From: Tupaia tana | Taxonomy: Eukaryota > Chordata > Mammalia > Scandentia > Tupaiidae | DNA length: 64,000 nucleotides | Assembly (NCBI GenBank): GCA_026018925.1 | Contig: JAKSZU010000011.1 | Coordinates: 39,668,641 to 39,732,640 of the forward strand | Direction of reading: 5' to 3' | Shown here: positions 11,830-21,390 of the stretch, piece by piece | Position numbering within the stretch: the stretch's first letter is position 1 | Layout of the letters: each line of letters starts with the position of its first letter | Notes under the pieces: model-generated | Told to the model about the DNA's origin: nothing | Database searches by the model: none | What the model saw: only the letters and a program-made list of their open reading frames with translations | Translations under genes and position numbers: made by a program

Positions 11830-12480
11830 GAATATAAGAGAACAAAATATAACCAAGAAAATGACTCACTTAATGATAGAAACATGTCAGGAAATATCGA
11901 TAACAACATTGAATGTTAGTGGATTAAATTCTTTAATCAAGAGACACAGATTGGCTGAAAGAATTAAAAAAAAAAACAAAACAAACAAACAAACAAAAAA
12001 AACCAGAAACCCCATATCTGTTGCCTACAAGAAACTCACCTTACGATAAAGACATACATAGACTAAAAATGAAAGGCTGGAAAAAGATATTCCATGCTAA
12101 TGGGAATCAAAAAAGGGCTGGAGATGCGATACTGATTTCAAACCAAACAGGCTTCAAGACAAAGATTGTAAGAAGAGACAAAGAAAGGCATTATAGAGTA
12201 ATAAATGGACTAATTCATCAACAAGACATAACGCTTATAAATATCTATGCGCCCAACTCAGGAGCACTTAAATATGTAAAGGAAAAACTGAGGGAGCTAA
12301 AAAGAGAGAGAGAGGGAGAAACACTATAATTGTTCGGAATCTCAACACCCCTTTGGACAGAACTTCTAGAAAAAAGATAAGCAGAGAGATACATTACGTA
12401 AATGATACTATAAATCAGATGGGTCTCACAGACATCTATAGAACTTTCCACCCTAAGACCCCAAATAGATGTTTTCCTCA
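11830..12480 (+). pseudogene. L1 ORF2 endonuclease domain remnant
   Basis: L1 ORF2p carries the target-nicking endonuclease and the reverse transcriptase. This piece holds the N-terminal endonuclease only: ISITTLNVSGLNSLIKRHRL (the start), HRLKMKGWKKIFHANGNQK, and DITLINIYAPNSGA, the last being the conserved NIYAPN core, then LTDIYRTFHPKTPN. Frame shifts at about 11,970-12,030 (A-rich slip) and 12,325 break it. The catalytic Glu near 'QETH' is replaced or shifted out of frame. Sequence after 12,480 belongs to the far C-terminal end of the same ORF. Confidence 0.88.
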
Positions 12481-12484
12481 CCCC

Positions 12485-13390
12485 GGTATGGAACCTAAGA
12501 CCTCAAACTATAATATAAAACTACTGGGGAAAACACTGGAGAAACTCTGGGAGACATTGGGGTAATCAAAGACTTCTTGAATAAGACTCTCAAAGCATGG
12601 GCAATAATTCCTAAAGTAGACAAGTGGGACTACATCAGGTTAAGAAGTTTCTCTACATGGCAAAGGACACAGTAATTTGTGTGAATAGACAACCCTCAGG
12701 AAGAGAGAATAGTTTTGCAAAATATGTCTCAGATAAGGGACTGATAGCCAAAATACACAGGGAACTAAAGCGGTTTACACACTCCCCCCAAAAATGATTA
12801 ACTCAATTAAAAGATGGGAAAATTAACTGAACAAAAATCTCTCTAAGGAAGACATATAAACAGCCAAAAAGCATGTGAGGAAACGCTTAACATCCCTCAT
12901 CATAAGGGATATGCAGATTAAAACCACAATAAGATATCACCTGTCAGAATGGTGAAGATTAAAAATACCAAAAGTGGTAAGTGTTGGCGGGGTTCAGGTG
13001 AAAAGGGAACTCTCCTACATGGTTGATGGGAATGTAAACTTGCTCAACCACTGTGGAAAACAATATGGAGGTTCCTCAAAGATGTAAAAATAGAACTACC
13101 ATTTGCTCTGACAATCCCACTTCTGGGTATCTACCCAAAGGAGAGGAGAATCCTCAGTTGGAAAAGCGCTTGCACATCAATGTTTATTGCAGCATTATTC
13201 ATTATTGCTAAGACATGGAACTAACCCAAATGACCACAAACAGATGAATGGGTTGAATAAGTGTGTACATATAGTGCACACTATGGAATACTAGTTAGTC
13301 ATAAAACCAACGGGTTCTGGCATTTGTTAGAAAGTGGTTGAATATGGAAGATTTATTGCTGAGTGAAGCAAGTCAGGCTATGAAAGAAAG
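12485..13390 (+). pseudogene. L1 ORF2 C-terminal region remnant
   Basis: Joined directly to the endonuclease piece. Reading across several frames gives KPKTSN..., then [54 protein letters not shown], and IPLLGIYPKE, followed by FIAALFIIAKTWN. These are the standard order of the L1 ORF2 C-terminal part, including the CWRG..G...H motif of the Cys/His region, here with its later cysteine retained (WECKL). Stops are frequent. No reverse transcriptase motif (FADD) occurs between the two pieces, so the element cannot mobilise itself or others. Confidence 0.85.
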
Positions 13391-13655
13391 ATATTGTATG
13401 TATCCACTTAATATATACAGACAATCTGCACCATATGGTAAAGATTGAAATATTGGAAAGCATAAAAGAAGTGAAAATTGTTATGGATGCTGAAGACAGT
13501 GTGTAAGAGGGGGATGGGGAAGAAGAAAAGAGTGTCGAGAAGGATAGCATGAGAACAAATACAGAGGCATGGCATTTGTGGGACATCGAAATGGCTTATT
13601 ACCTGTTGATGATAACATGTTTAGTATTCTCTACTGGACTGGTCTGAGAAGTATT

Positions 13656-13915
13656 TCTTTTTTTTTGGAGAGGTTTTCACTATAGGCGCGTGCACTCGCC
13701 AGACAGAGAGAGAGACAGAGACAGAAAGCGAGAAATCACCCCCCAGGGGGGATGGTCATGCCGCAATCCCTTCTCCTCCACTCTTATCTCGGGATCTTGG
13801 GCACGCACGCACACGCGCCCAGCATGAGTTTTAAGCTACTGGGTCTGGGGCGCAAACCGCGGTCGACTACGTCGGAGTCCAGCGACATAGCCACTATGCT
13901 AACTGCTGGTTCCCA
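13656..13915 (-). mobile_element. type A SINE, antisense, in L1 3'UTR
   Basis: Close to the young consensus, with its tail as a T run at 13,656-13,666. The 15-bp direct repeat GGTCTGAGAAGTATT at 13,641-13,655 and 13,917-13,931 is L1 3'UTR sequence, so the SINE is younger than this L1. Confidence 0.95.
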
Positions 13916-14199
13916 TGGTCTGAGAAGTATTCCATGTTAGGTAAATTCTCTTTAAAGTCAAACGATGTATACTGATTAAATTTTTAAAACATGAGAATAA
14001 AATAGTAATAATATTAATGTGGAAAAAATTGAAAAGTTATTTGATGATGATGTGGATAGTGATGTCTTTGTCTTCACTGATATGCATGGTAATCATGCTG
14101 GAAAAAGAAATGTTATACACTGTAAAGATATACGGGATTAAATGTAATATTTTCAAAAAATTAAAAAAAATTAAAAGAAAAAATAAAAGATAAAGTATA

Positions 14200-14540
14200 A
14201 GTTATCAACTGTAGGGATATGAAAGGTTAACATTACTTCAGATGTTATAGATATTAAAAGATAATAAAGGGATGTTATGCACAACTTTATGTTGATAAAT
14301 TAGATAACCTAGGTGAAAGGGAAAAATGCATTTCAATACATAAGCTACTAAAGTAAATAATCATTCACGCAAGTAGAATTAGATCATCTAATACCCCTAG
14401 GTTTATTAGATAAGATAAATTTATAGTAAAATTACGGTCCAAGACCAAATTACCAGACTGAAATTCTTTTAGTGGTAAAATTCAGCAAACATTTCAGGAA
14501 AAATTGATACCAATTGTAAACAAACTCTTTTAGAGAGTTA
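14200..14540 (+). mobile_element. ancient L1 ORF2 fragment, continued
   Basis: This resumes the ancient L1 begun at 9,545: 'ATGCACAACTTTATGTTGAT', 'AAATTAGATAACCTAGGTGA', and 'GATACCAATTGTAAACAAAC' match the stretch before the reverse transcriptase core. The gap in the ancient element is filled by the younger L1. Confidence 0.6.
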
Positions 14541-14815
14541 AAGGAATAACAATAGTTGCAGATAGTTCAATGTGTACTTCAAAATAGTTAGAAGAGTAGA
14601 TTTTGAATGAGTATGACACAAAATAATGATAAATGTTTGCAATGCCACATATGTTTATCCCCCTGCTAAGATCCTTACACAATGTACAGATTTTGCCATA
14701 GGGCGGGCGCCACCACGCCCCCACAATGTACAGATTTTGAAGAGCCATACTACACCCCATAAATGGGTACTATTATATGTAAATCAGAAATTATAATAAT
14801 ACAATAACATTTAAA
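14541..14815 (+). mobile_element. L1 3'UTR fragment
   Basis: The order 'TAGTTAGAAGAGTAGATTTT', 'AATGATAAATGTTTG', 'ACACAATGTACAGATTTT' and 'CACCCCATAAATGGGTAC' fits a common mammalian L1 3' end. It is interrupted by the 26-bp insert at 14,696. Confidence 0.6.
14696..14721 (-). mobile_element. 26-bp GC-rich micro-insertion with 18-bp duplication
   Basis: A GC-rich segment (GGGCGGGCGCCACCACGCCC at 14,701-14,720) is bracketed by perfect copies of CACAATGTACAGATTTTG at 14,678-14,695 and 14,722-14,739. On the minus strand it reads like a type A/B SINE 5' end (GGGGCGTGGTGG) fused to the 3' end (CGCCCTATGG). Confidence 0.65.
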
Positions 14816-14839
14816 GAAAGAAAGAATAATGGGTGAAGG

Positions 14840-15030
14840 GGGAAGAAGGAAATATTCCCAAAGGACAAAAAAAGTATTTGGAGTTATATGTGTATTCATT
14901 GTTTTAATTATGGTGACTATTATATGAGTATATATGCACATTAAGACATCAAATTATGCACTTCAAACATTCAGGTTACAGTGCATCAATTTATACTTCA
15001 ATTTAGCTGTTAAGGCCATTTGGTATTGTG
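14840..15030 (+). mobile_element. ancient L1 3' end
   Basis: The motif order TTCATTGTTTTAATTATGG, TGACTATTATATGAGTATAT, ATCAAATTATGCACTTCAAA, TTATACTTCAATTTAGCTG matches the typical L1M-age 3' terminus. Confidence 0.65.
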
Positions 15031-15105
15031 ATGATTATTAAATATTATATGGTGTTCCCTTAATATCTCACTAAAATTATTGTGGTTTCAAATAATAATA
15101 GTATG

Positions 15106-15112
<7 letters not shown>

Positions 15113-15139
<27 letters not shown>

Positions 15140-15378
15140 GCTATAGGGTGCATGCACTTGCCAGCCAGACACAGAGAGACAAAGAGACAGAAAGTGAGAA
15201 ATCACCCCCCAGGGGGGATAGCCATGCCGCAATCCCTTCTCCTCTATTCTCCTCTCGGGATCTTGGGCACGCACGCACACGCATCTGGCGTGAGTTTTAA
15301 GCCACCGGGTCCAGGACGCGAACCGCGATTGACTACATGGGAGTCAGCGACATAGCCATTACGCTAATTGCTGGTCCC
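15113..15378 (-). mobile_element. type A SINE, antisense
   Basis: T run, then the reversed 3' end, body and head with TAGCCATTACGCTAATTGC (A box reversed). Target-site duplication AATAGTATGCATTTTT lies at 15,097-15,112 and 15,379-15,394. Confidence 0.95.
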
Positions 15379-15394
15379 AATAGTATGCATTTTT

Positions 15395-15742
15395 AATTGA
15401 GTTAGTATCACTAAAAGAAAAGGCGAGCAAAAAAAAGTATAAAACTCACATTGGTGTAGATTCAGAAAGTGTAGAAAACTGACAGAAATAAAGATAAGTT
15501 TTGACAAACTGATGGAGACTGACTTATTTTGGTGAATATTACAAGCAGTATCATAACAATTGGTTTTCTGCATTTGTGAATTAGTGTCATTATCTGAAAG
15601 GAAAAAGCAAAGATTATGCTGGTTCCTTAATATTAAAGTACAATTTTAATGAGAAACAGATGCACATATCTTAGATGGAAGATGCAAGGGTGTAGGGGAC
15701 TATAAAATAGATTTAATAAAGATCACAGCTTAAACTGTTTAT
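15395..15742. other. unassigned single-copy DNA
   Basis: No exon or repeat family recognised. Confidence 0.5.
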
Positions 15743-15791
15743 AATACATATATACTATATACTATATATATATATATAGTATATATGTATT
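15743..15791. repeat. perfect AT-rich palindrome
   Basis: 19-bp perfect arms (15,743-15,761 and 15,773-15,791) around an 11-nt AT spacer. It lies just upstream of the GATA microsatellite. Confidence 0.85.
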
Positions 15792-15828
15792 ACATATACA
15801 TAGATGATAGAGATATAAATAGAGATAT

Positions 15829-15834
15829 AGATAG

Positions 15835-15881
<47 letters not shown>

Positions 15882-15882
15882 G
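15829..15882. repeat. (GATA)n microsatellite
   Basis: An interrupted, then pure, GATA tract that runs up to the T-rich tail of the antisense SINE. Confidence 0.95.
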
Positions 15883-15887
15883 ATATA

Positions 15888-16125
15888 TTTTTTTAGCTTG
15901 CTACAGGGCACCTGCACTCACTGGAGAGAGAAACAGAGTGAGAAATAATTTTTACATCCCCAGGGAGGATGTCCACACTGCAGTCCCTTCTTTGTTCTCC
16001 TCTCGATATTTTAGGCACACACTGTCACCTGTTGTGTTTTTCAAGCTATGGTGTCTGGAACTCAAACTGGGAAGTTGGTCATGTGGAATCTAGTTGCTTT
16101 AACTTCTGTAATACCCACTGACCCT
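15888..16125 (-). mobile_element. tRNA-derived SINE, type C/A, antisense
   Basis: Reversed order: T run, GCTACAGGGCACCTGCACTC, GA-rich block, body TTTTAGGCACACAC, and a decayed head with 'GAACTCAAACTGGG' (B box reversed). Confidence 0.85.
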
Positions 16126-16300
16126 CCAAACTATTTATATTTTAATCCTCAGGAAATATTTGAATTGTCCCATATTTTGCCAGTTTGATTTATTCTGCAT
16201 TATTGACATTAAAAATCTATATTCATAAATGGAAAGTGTAACCATCAGATTCAGGTGCATATATCCTTTTTAATGTCCAGGTCAAGAATAATCATGTCAG

Positions 16301-16517
16301 CGAGGCCAGTTGGTGAAATAATAATGAAATTAGACCTACATGGAGAAGGTCCTGAGTCAAGTCCTGGATTTCCTTGAGCATGCTGTGCATGCGTGCCCTC
16401 ACCGGTGATCCAGGGTGGCTGTGACTGGGGTGTTTCACGGTATGAAGACCCAGTTGAGGGGCCTCTCTCTTTCTCTCTCTGTCTCTTTTGCTCATGGAAG
16501 ATACAAATTTTAAAAAA
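16301..16517 (+). mobile_element. SINE, type D
   Basis: Head GAGGCCAGTTGGTGAAATAA, then CATGGAGAAGGTCCTGAGTC, 'GGTGATCCAGGGTGGCTGTG', a CT block and a short A tail. Target-site duplication AAGAATAATCATGYCAG lies at 16,284-16,300 and 16,518-16,534 with one mismatch. Confidence 0.85.
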
Positions 16518-16600
16518 AAGAATAATCATGCCAGGAAACATATTTCTTTTAATCAAACAATAGATTTTTTCATACTACACATTAAAAATATAGGGCATTG

Positions 16601-16862
16601 GGACCAGCAGTTAGTGTAATGGCTATGTTGCTGGACTTCCATGTAGTCGACTGTGGTTCGAGTTTCAGACCCGGTGGCTTAAACTTACGCTGGGTGCATG
16701 TGCGTGCGTGCCCAAGATCCTGAGAGGAGAATGGAGGAGAAGGGATTGTGGCATGGCCATCCCCCTTGGGGGGTAATTTCTCGCTTTCTGTCTCTCTGTC
16801 TCTCTCTGTCTTTGTGGCAAGCGCATACGCCCTATAGCAAAGATATCTCAAAAAATATATAT
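16601..16862 (+). mobile_element. type A SINE
   Basis: Full length with A and B boxes, ending in a short A/AT tail. Target-site duplication ATATAGGGCATTG lies at 16,588-16,600 and 16,863-16,875. Confidence 0.95.
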
Positions 16863-16979
16863 ATATAGGGCATTGAGTTAAGTATGTTTGTGTTGGGGAG
16901 GTATGAATAAGGGCATGACCCCTGACTAAACATACCGTAATAAAATATTTGTGTCCAAGGGTAAGTAACACTTCTAGAA

Positions 16980-17125
16980 ATATATAAAATGTTAGAAGTT
17001 GATATAGATCCTTGTTTAGAACTTTGGTAATCAGATGGTGGTTGGAAAGTGTTGAGGGTTTTATTTTTACTTTATGTACTTCTCTACATTGAACACAAAA
17101 TATATTTTTATATTAAAAAATGTCT
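16980..17125 (+). mobile_element. ancient L1 3' end (weak)
   Basis: The stretch 'TTTTACTTTATGTACTTCTC' followed by 'ACATTGAACACAAAATATAT' resembles the 3' terminus of L1M elements. Short and diverged. Confidence 0.4.
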
Positions 17126-17439
17126 TCAAAAATAGCATTCATCACCTCTGATTTTAGCATAAATATCAAACCTTCAGCATGACTTTAAAGATCCTTCATA
17201 AATATGATCTCTGCCTTCCTTCCAGGTTTAATTTCCCTGAAGAAATTTGCAGAACTTATTAAAATCTATAACTACTATGTCTTTAATCTACCTGCCATCT
17301 ATCTTCCTAACTACTAATCTATCTATCATCTATCTACCTGTCTATCTGTTGTTACTCCTCACTATTATCTGCTTGTCATTTGGTTATTAAGTAGTTATCA
17401 CAGTTCAGGTAATCAAGAAATACTTGAATGAATAAATGG

Positions 17440-17663
17440 CTGACCACAAAACTATTAAATCCCTATTAGCAAACTTCACAAAAATGTATATTAATTCTAA
17501 AAAGTATTACAAAATTGTATCAAGGGACATAAATGATACTTCCATAAATAAGTATTCCATTATATTAGTTAGTAAGATGTAATATTTTTAAGATGGTAAA
17601 TCTCTTCACATGAATCTACAACTTCAATATAATCACAATTAAAATCCCAAGTGGGACTTTAAA
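17440..17663 (+). mobile_element. ancient L1 ORF2 fragment
   Basis: 'ACTTCAATATAATCACAATT' followed by AAAATCCCAAGTGGG corresponds to the ORF2 stretch encoding 'FNAIPIKIP(x)G'. Upstream 'AATATTTTTAAGATGGTAA' fits the preceding segment. It is split from the piece at 18,430 by a SINE. Confidence 0.6.
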
Positions 17664-17680
17664 ACTCAGATCCATGTTTT

Positions 17681-17957
17681 TAAATTTATTTATTTTTTAT
17701 TGTCAATGGGCACATGCACCCACAAGAGAAGGAGAGAGAGAGTGTAGGAGAAAGAGAATCTATCCTCCCATTGGGCAGGGTCATGCCACAATTCTTCTTC
17801 TTCCATTTCTCCATCACATTATAATTTGGGGCATACATGTATGCATGTGCTGGGCTTGTTTTTCAAGCCATTAGGGCTGAGATGAACTATGGTAACTGTA
17901 GTTGACTGTTTGGGATCCAAGTCCCTAACGCTTAATTGCTGCACTATGAGGCCTGCC
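17681..17957 (-). mobile_element. tRNA-derived SINE, type C, antisense
   Basis: TTTA-rich tail, GGGCACATGCACCCACAAGA, GA block, body reversed, and head with 'CTGCACTATGAGGCCTGCCC'. Imperfect duplications (CTCAGATCCATGTTTT and CTCAGGTTCAGTTTT) flank it. Confidence 0.85.
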
Positions 17958-18375
17958 CTCAGGTTCAGTTTTATACATTTTACATAGGTAAACTGGTAGA
18001 AAAATCAACGCTTTAGTGGAAGAAATTATAAGACAGAGGAGCAGTTGCTTGTGTTGTTAAAGATTTGAACATCTTATAAAACAAATAAAAATAAAATGTA
18101 GGTAGCGAAAAGTAGGGACACGTGTATGTACCTAAAAAAAGAGAGAAAACTTTAAATTTTACCTAAAATAGTGGTATCTTATAGTTATTAAATGCATTAT
18201 ACAATTTTACAATTATATTGAATAAACAGCAAAATAATTGAGAAAATACAGTCAAATTTCCCATCTCATGCATTTGTATCTGTCTGAATTTCAAACTAAA
18301 TATTAGGTGTAGAATATTAAAATATAAGACACTAACATAATATTTTTCTACCTATCTGGATATTTCTGTATTCAC

Positions 18376-18376
18376 A

Positions 18377-18413
<37 letters not shown>
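18376..18413. repeat. (TG)n microsatellite
   Basis: Nearly pure dinucleotide tract of about 38 bp. Confidence 0.95.
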
Positions 18414-18416
<3 letters not shown>

Positions 18417-18429
18417 TTCTTCATAGTAT

Positions 18430-18930
18430 AGAAGGGTTTTTAAAATTTAAAGCAAGGAAAAAAAAATTTAAAGCAAGGGAGAAAATTATGCATTAGTTCA
18501 TAAACATTCTTGATTAAAAATGAAGTGAAAAAAAAATTGAAGAAAACATTTGCAATGTAATAAGGACCATAAGTATTATTCCTAAATGTTCAGAGCTTCT
18601 TTAACCAACATAATAAGATATGCATCCTTATTAGGAAAAAAAAATGGGTAAGTAAAATGAGAGGAAATTTTCAAAAAGATAAGAAAGAAAGGCCAATAAA
18701 AATACAAGTGTACATACACAAATATATATAAAAATCTAGCAGAGTGTCAAGTCCATATAAAATATTAAGACATTAGAGAGCATTTTTAACTGTCAGTCTT
18801 TCAAAGGTGACACTTTGAAAGATGATGACTAGTGCTAGAAAGGTTATAGATTAACAGAACATTCAGATGCAGGTCTGAAAGGCATTAGGTATCTGATAAC
18901 ATGAGTCATAAATATTAAAAGAGTACTTAA
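18430..18930 (+). mobile_element. ancient L1 ORF2 C-terminal fragment
   Basis: 'GAAAACATTTGCAATGTAAT', 'TTCAGAGCTTCTTTAACCA' and 'GGCCAATAAAAATACAAGTG' follow the L1 ORF2 order before the Cys-rich end. Highly diverged. Confidence 0.55.
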
Positions 18931-18945
18931 GATTTTCTTAGAATT

Positions 18946-19142
18946 TTAATGATTTATTTCTTGAGAGGGAGACAGAGAGAAATATCCTGGATGGGGTCTC
19001 CAAAACACGATATTCCCCCAATTCCAGCAGCCAGCCAGGACCACCTGGGGAGGAAGGTCCAGAACAGAAATACAGAGCCTTCCCTTGGCCTTTAGTATCA
19101 CACACAGTGCCCCCTACTGTCTGTGCCACTAGCTGGGCCACT
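18946..19142 (-). mobile_element. tRNA-like SINE variant, antisense
   Basis: On the minus strand it begins AAGTGGCCCAGCTAGTGGCA, has AGTAGGGGGCACTGTG, a TC-rich 3' block (CTCTCTGTCTCCCTCTC) and an AAAT-like end. The middle is unlike types A-D, so it may be a separate SINE subfamily or a heavily altered copy. It lies inside ancient L1 sequence. Confidence 0.6.
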
Positions 19143-19189
19143 TAAACCTCTTTGACAAATAAGTCCTCTTCTAACTATAGAAATTACAA

Positions 19190-19545
19190 TATTAATTTAG
19201 CGAACTATTGGATATAATTGAATGACTAGTAATAAGGAATTGATTAAAGTGCATTATCTACAGTAATAGGCAAATACTAGAAATCACTTTATGGAAGAAT
19301 ATGTAGTAAAAGGAATGCACAATTTGTATATTGGTTTAAAAAGTATGGAATGGCATATAGAGTATGATCTCAGGTGTTTGAAAAATTATTCAAAGACATC
19401 AGAAAAATTAAAACAATGCTTATTTCTCGCTAGTGTTTTTTTGGGTGAGCTTCATGCAATTTTGTGTTTTTTCTTTATTATGCAAATTTCTATAATAACC
19501 GTTTATTAGTTTTATGAACATTATAGAACCTATGAAAGCTATTTT
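19190..19545 (+). mobile_element. ancient L1 3' region
   Basis: Colinear with L1M: an 'AATTGATTAAAGTGCATTAT' decay of the usual 'TTAAATAAATTATGGTAC', then 'TATATTGGTTTAAAAAGTAT', and a 3' part 'TTTTTCTTTATTATGCAAAT'. Confidence 0.55.
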
Positions 19546-19559
19546 CTTAATAAAAATAT

Positions 19560-20005
19560 TTGCTTAGCATTCTTCTTGTTTGCTTCTCCTTTGTGAATGC
19601 ATGTAGTAAATGGTGTGTTTTTAATTTAATGAAATAAAATGCATGTGCCTTGGGATATTGCATTTTATTGTTTTCACCCAGGGGGCCATTAGTTCCTTGT
19701 TAAGTGTCTTTACTTAGAACAGTCAGCAAATATAGTGAGAACAGCTACCCCTAAATAAACAGAATAATAGACTGAATGTAGCTACTGGGCAGAAAGGCTC
19801 ACTTTGGGAATTCTGCTGTTTGGTCTCTAGGTTCCCATCCAAAGCTGTGGTGCAACGTTTTCACAATTGGAATCCAAATTGTATGAATAGTCACTCTATG
19901 TTTCCCAGAGGACCGGCCTAAGTTCTTTCCACAATCATGGTTTGCATGGAATAGGAGCAACACATAGAAAAAAGAGCCCCTGACTACTGTACTTGAATGC
20001 CGGTC
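19560..20005. other. unassigned single-copy DNA
   Basis: No exon or repeat family recognised. Confidence 0.5.
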
Positions 20006-20009
20006 TGCT

Positions 20010-20190
20010 GGCCAGGACAATGAGCAACTGTGCCATTTTTTGCTTACCTCAATCTCAGCCAGAATTCTCCAAACCTCAGTTTTCTCATCTGAAAATCCAC
20101 TTGCATAGCAATTCTTCATTTGCATAATTTTGTGAGAATTAAAATTAAAATGTTGAAAGCACCAGGCTCCTTGTTATGCTTTATTATCGT
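20010..20190 (+). mobile_element. MIR-like ancient SINE
   Basis: 'GCAACTGTGCC', 'CCTCAGTTTTCTCATCTGAA', 'TTTTGTGAGAATTAAAATTA' and 'GAAAGCACCAGGCTCCTTG' follow the MIR core and 3' order. Confidence 0.65.
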
Positions 20191-20199
20191 AGGTCTTAT

Positions 20200-20660
20200 G
20201 ATATAGCATCTTTCAGCAAGCCTGAAACTAAATGAAACTATGTGCTGTTTTTAGCAACGACACAGCAAGCTGCTTTAGTCCAACAACATACTAAGTATGT
20301 GTATGTAAATTCATGAGACTGTTTCCCTCTTGTGCCATATGGAGACAGTCTCATGACTTTAAAGCCATTTGTAGATGGTGTTAAAAATGAGACTGATTTT
20401 TACGTTACAGTTTAATATATCTCTTGAGACTCTTCTTAATTAGCCATCACATTAGTAGTTTAGACATTCCTAAATATGTTTGCTAAATAAATTGGAGAAT
20501 GGCATACAATGGCATTGCCTCGGGCAAAACTGTTCATTGACATTTCTTTTGTGGCTATTTTTTTCCGTATTTAATTCAATCGCTTTTTCAAATATGGTGT
20601 TAGTTTTTGTGATAGGAAATAAAAATTTAAAAATGTGTTGACAGGCCTGTCAAGCAAAAA
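20200..20660. other. repeat-free island with hairpin
   Basis: No repeat family seen. It contains a 15-bp inverted repeat, CATGAGACTGTTTCC at 20,312-20,326 and its near-complement at 20,341-20,355 (one mismatch), around a 14-nt loop, and homeodomain-like TTAATTAG near 20,437. Confidence 0.45.
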
Positions 20661-20713
20661 CAAATGAACTATATATACATATGTACTTATACATACACAC
20701 AAAGATATAAAAC

Positions 20714-20822
20714 GTCTTCAAAAGTTCATAGAAAATGCATAGATACTATGTATGGATTCAAAACTTTTTTGCAATAGAATGAACTCATACTTTAATTCTA
20801 TTTTCTGTAAAATTTGGAGGTT
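20714..20822. mobile_element. palindromic MITE-like element (candidate)
   Basis: The left arm CTTCAAAAGTTCATAGAAAAT pairs imperfectly with the right end ATTTTCTGTAAAATTTGGAGG across about 65 bp. This fits a decayed short inverted-repeat DNA element. The family is not identified. Confidence 0.4.
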
Positions 20823-20837
20823 CCATCAAATACATGA

Positions 20838-21013
20838 TTTGTATATATTTATGTGTGTATACAGATAATGTATACATGTATAAATATATATATATATGTA
20901 TATACACACAAACATATACAAATGATATATTTGTGTGTATGCATGTGTGTATGCAGATAATGTATACAAATATATATAGATAAATATATACAGATACACA
21001 CACACACACACAT
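20838..21013. repeat. compound (TA)/(CA)/(TG) microsatellite
   Basis: Alternating TATA, CACA and TGTG tracts ending in a pure CA run at about 20,996-21,011. Confidence 0.9.
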
Positions 21014-21244
21014 AACAACTGGTAGACCATAAGCCCTCAAACAGACTTCCCGTCCTGATGATCATGAGTGTGAGCTCGTCTGATATATCCTTATTGAAAT
21101 GTTCATACTATTCTGTTTGCTGCTAGAATGCGCATGAAAATGACAGCTAACTACTCTAGAGGCTATACATCGGTACCCTTCTGAGAAGCGGGAAACAAAA
21201 TGTTCATGTGCTGTGGATCTAGAGCAATGAGGAGGCACTGAATC

Positions 21245-21390
21245 CAATCATTCTTTCACGATCACTCTCATTCATTCTTATTGATTCCTTTATTTATGAT
21301 GATTAGCACATACTAAGTGGCAGACACTGTGTGGAGCTTCCATAGTAGCAATAGTCAAGGGATTAATTGTTCTTTCAAAAAGACAACTGT
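21245..21390 (-). mobile_element. L2-like ancient LINE fragment, antisense
   Basis: On the + strand, TTCATTCTTATTGATTCC then 'CATACTAAGTGGCAGACACT' and 'GTGTGGAGCTTCCATAGTAG' give the reversed L2 3' order. Confidence 0.5.

Larger units (their letters stand above)
10509..14165 (+). mobile_element. younger L1, internally deleted, non-functional
   Basis: Order seen: a GC-richer 5' leader (10,509-10,914), ORF1 remnant, ORF2 start, an abrupt jump to the ORF2 C-terminal part near 12,480, a 3'UTR beginning near 13,390, and an A-rich end near 14,165. The same 3'UTR motifs (TACCTGTTGATGATGAC, GGTCTGAGAAGTATTTC) occur in the L1 pieces at 38,935 and 57,010, so all belong to one lineage. The missing block would hold the reverse transcriptase. 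Comparison with the usual ~1,275-residue ORF2 suggests about 2.4 kb is gone. A SINE split the 3'UTR later. Confidence 0.9.

Noticed and set aside
10509-14165. A potentially active L1
   Set aside because: Frameshifts, stops and the missing reverse-transcriptase block rule this out.
19799-20125. A 108-codon minus-strand frame as a small gene
   Set aside because: It overlaps a MIR in antisense and has no recognisable domain or splice context.
20838-21013. A CRISPR-like or regularly spaced repeat array
   Set aside because: It is a compound dinucleotide microsatellite without spacers. No CRISPR array occurs in this window.
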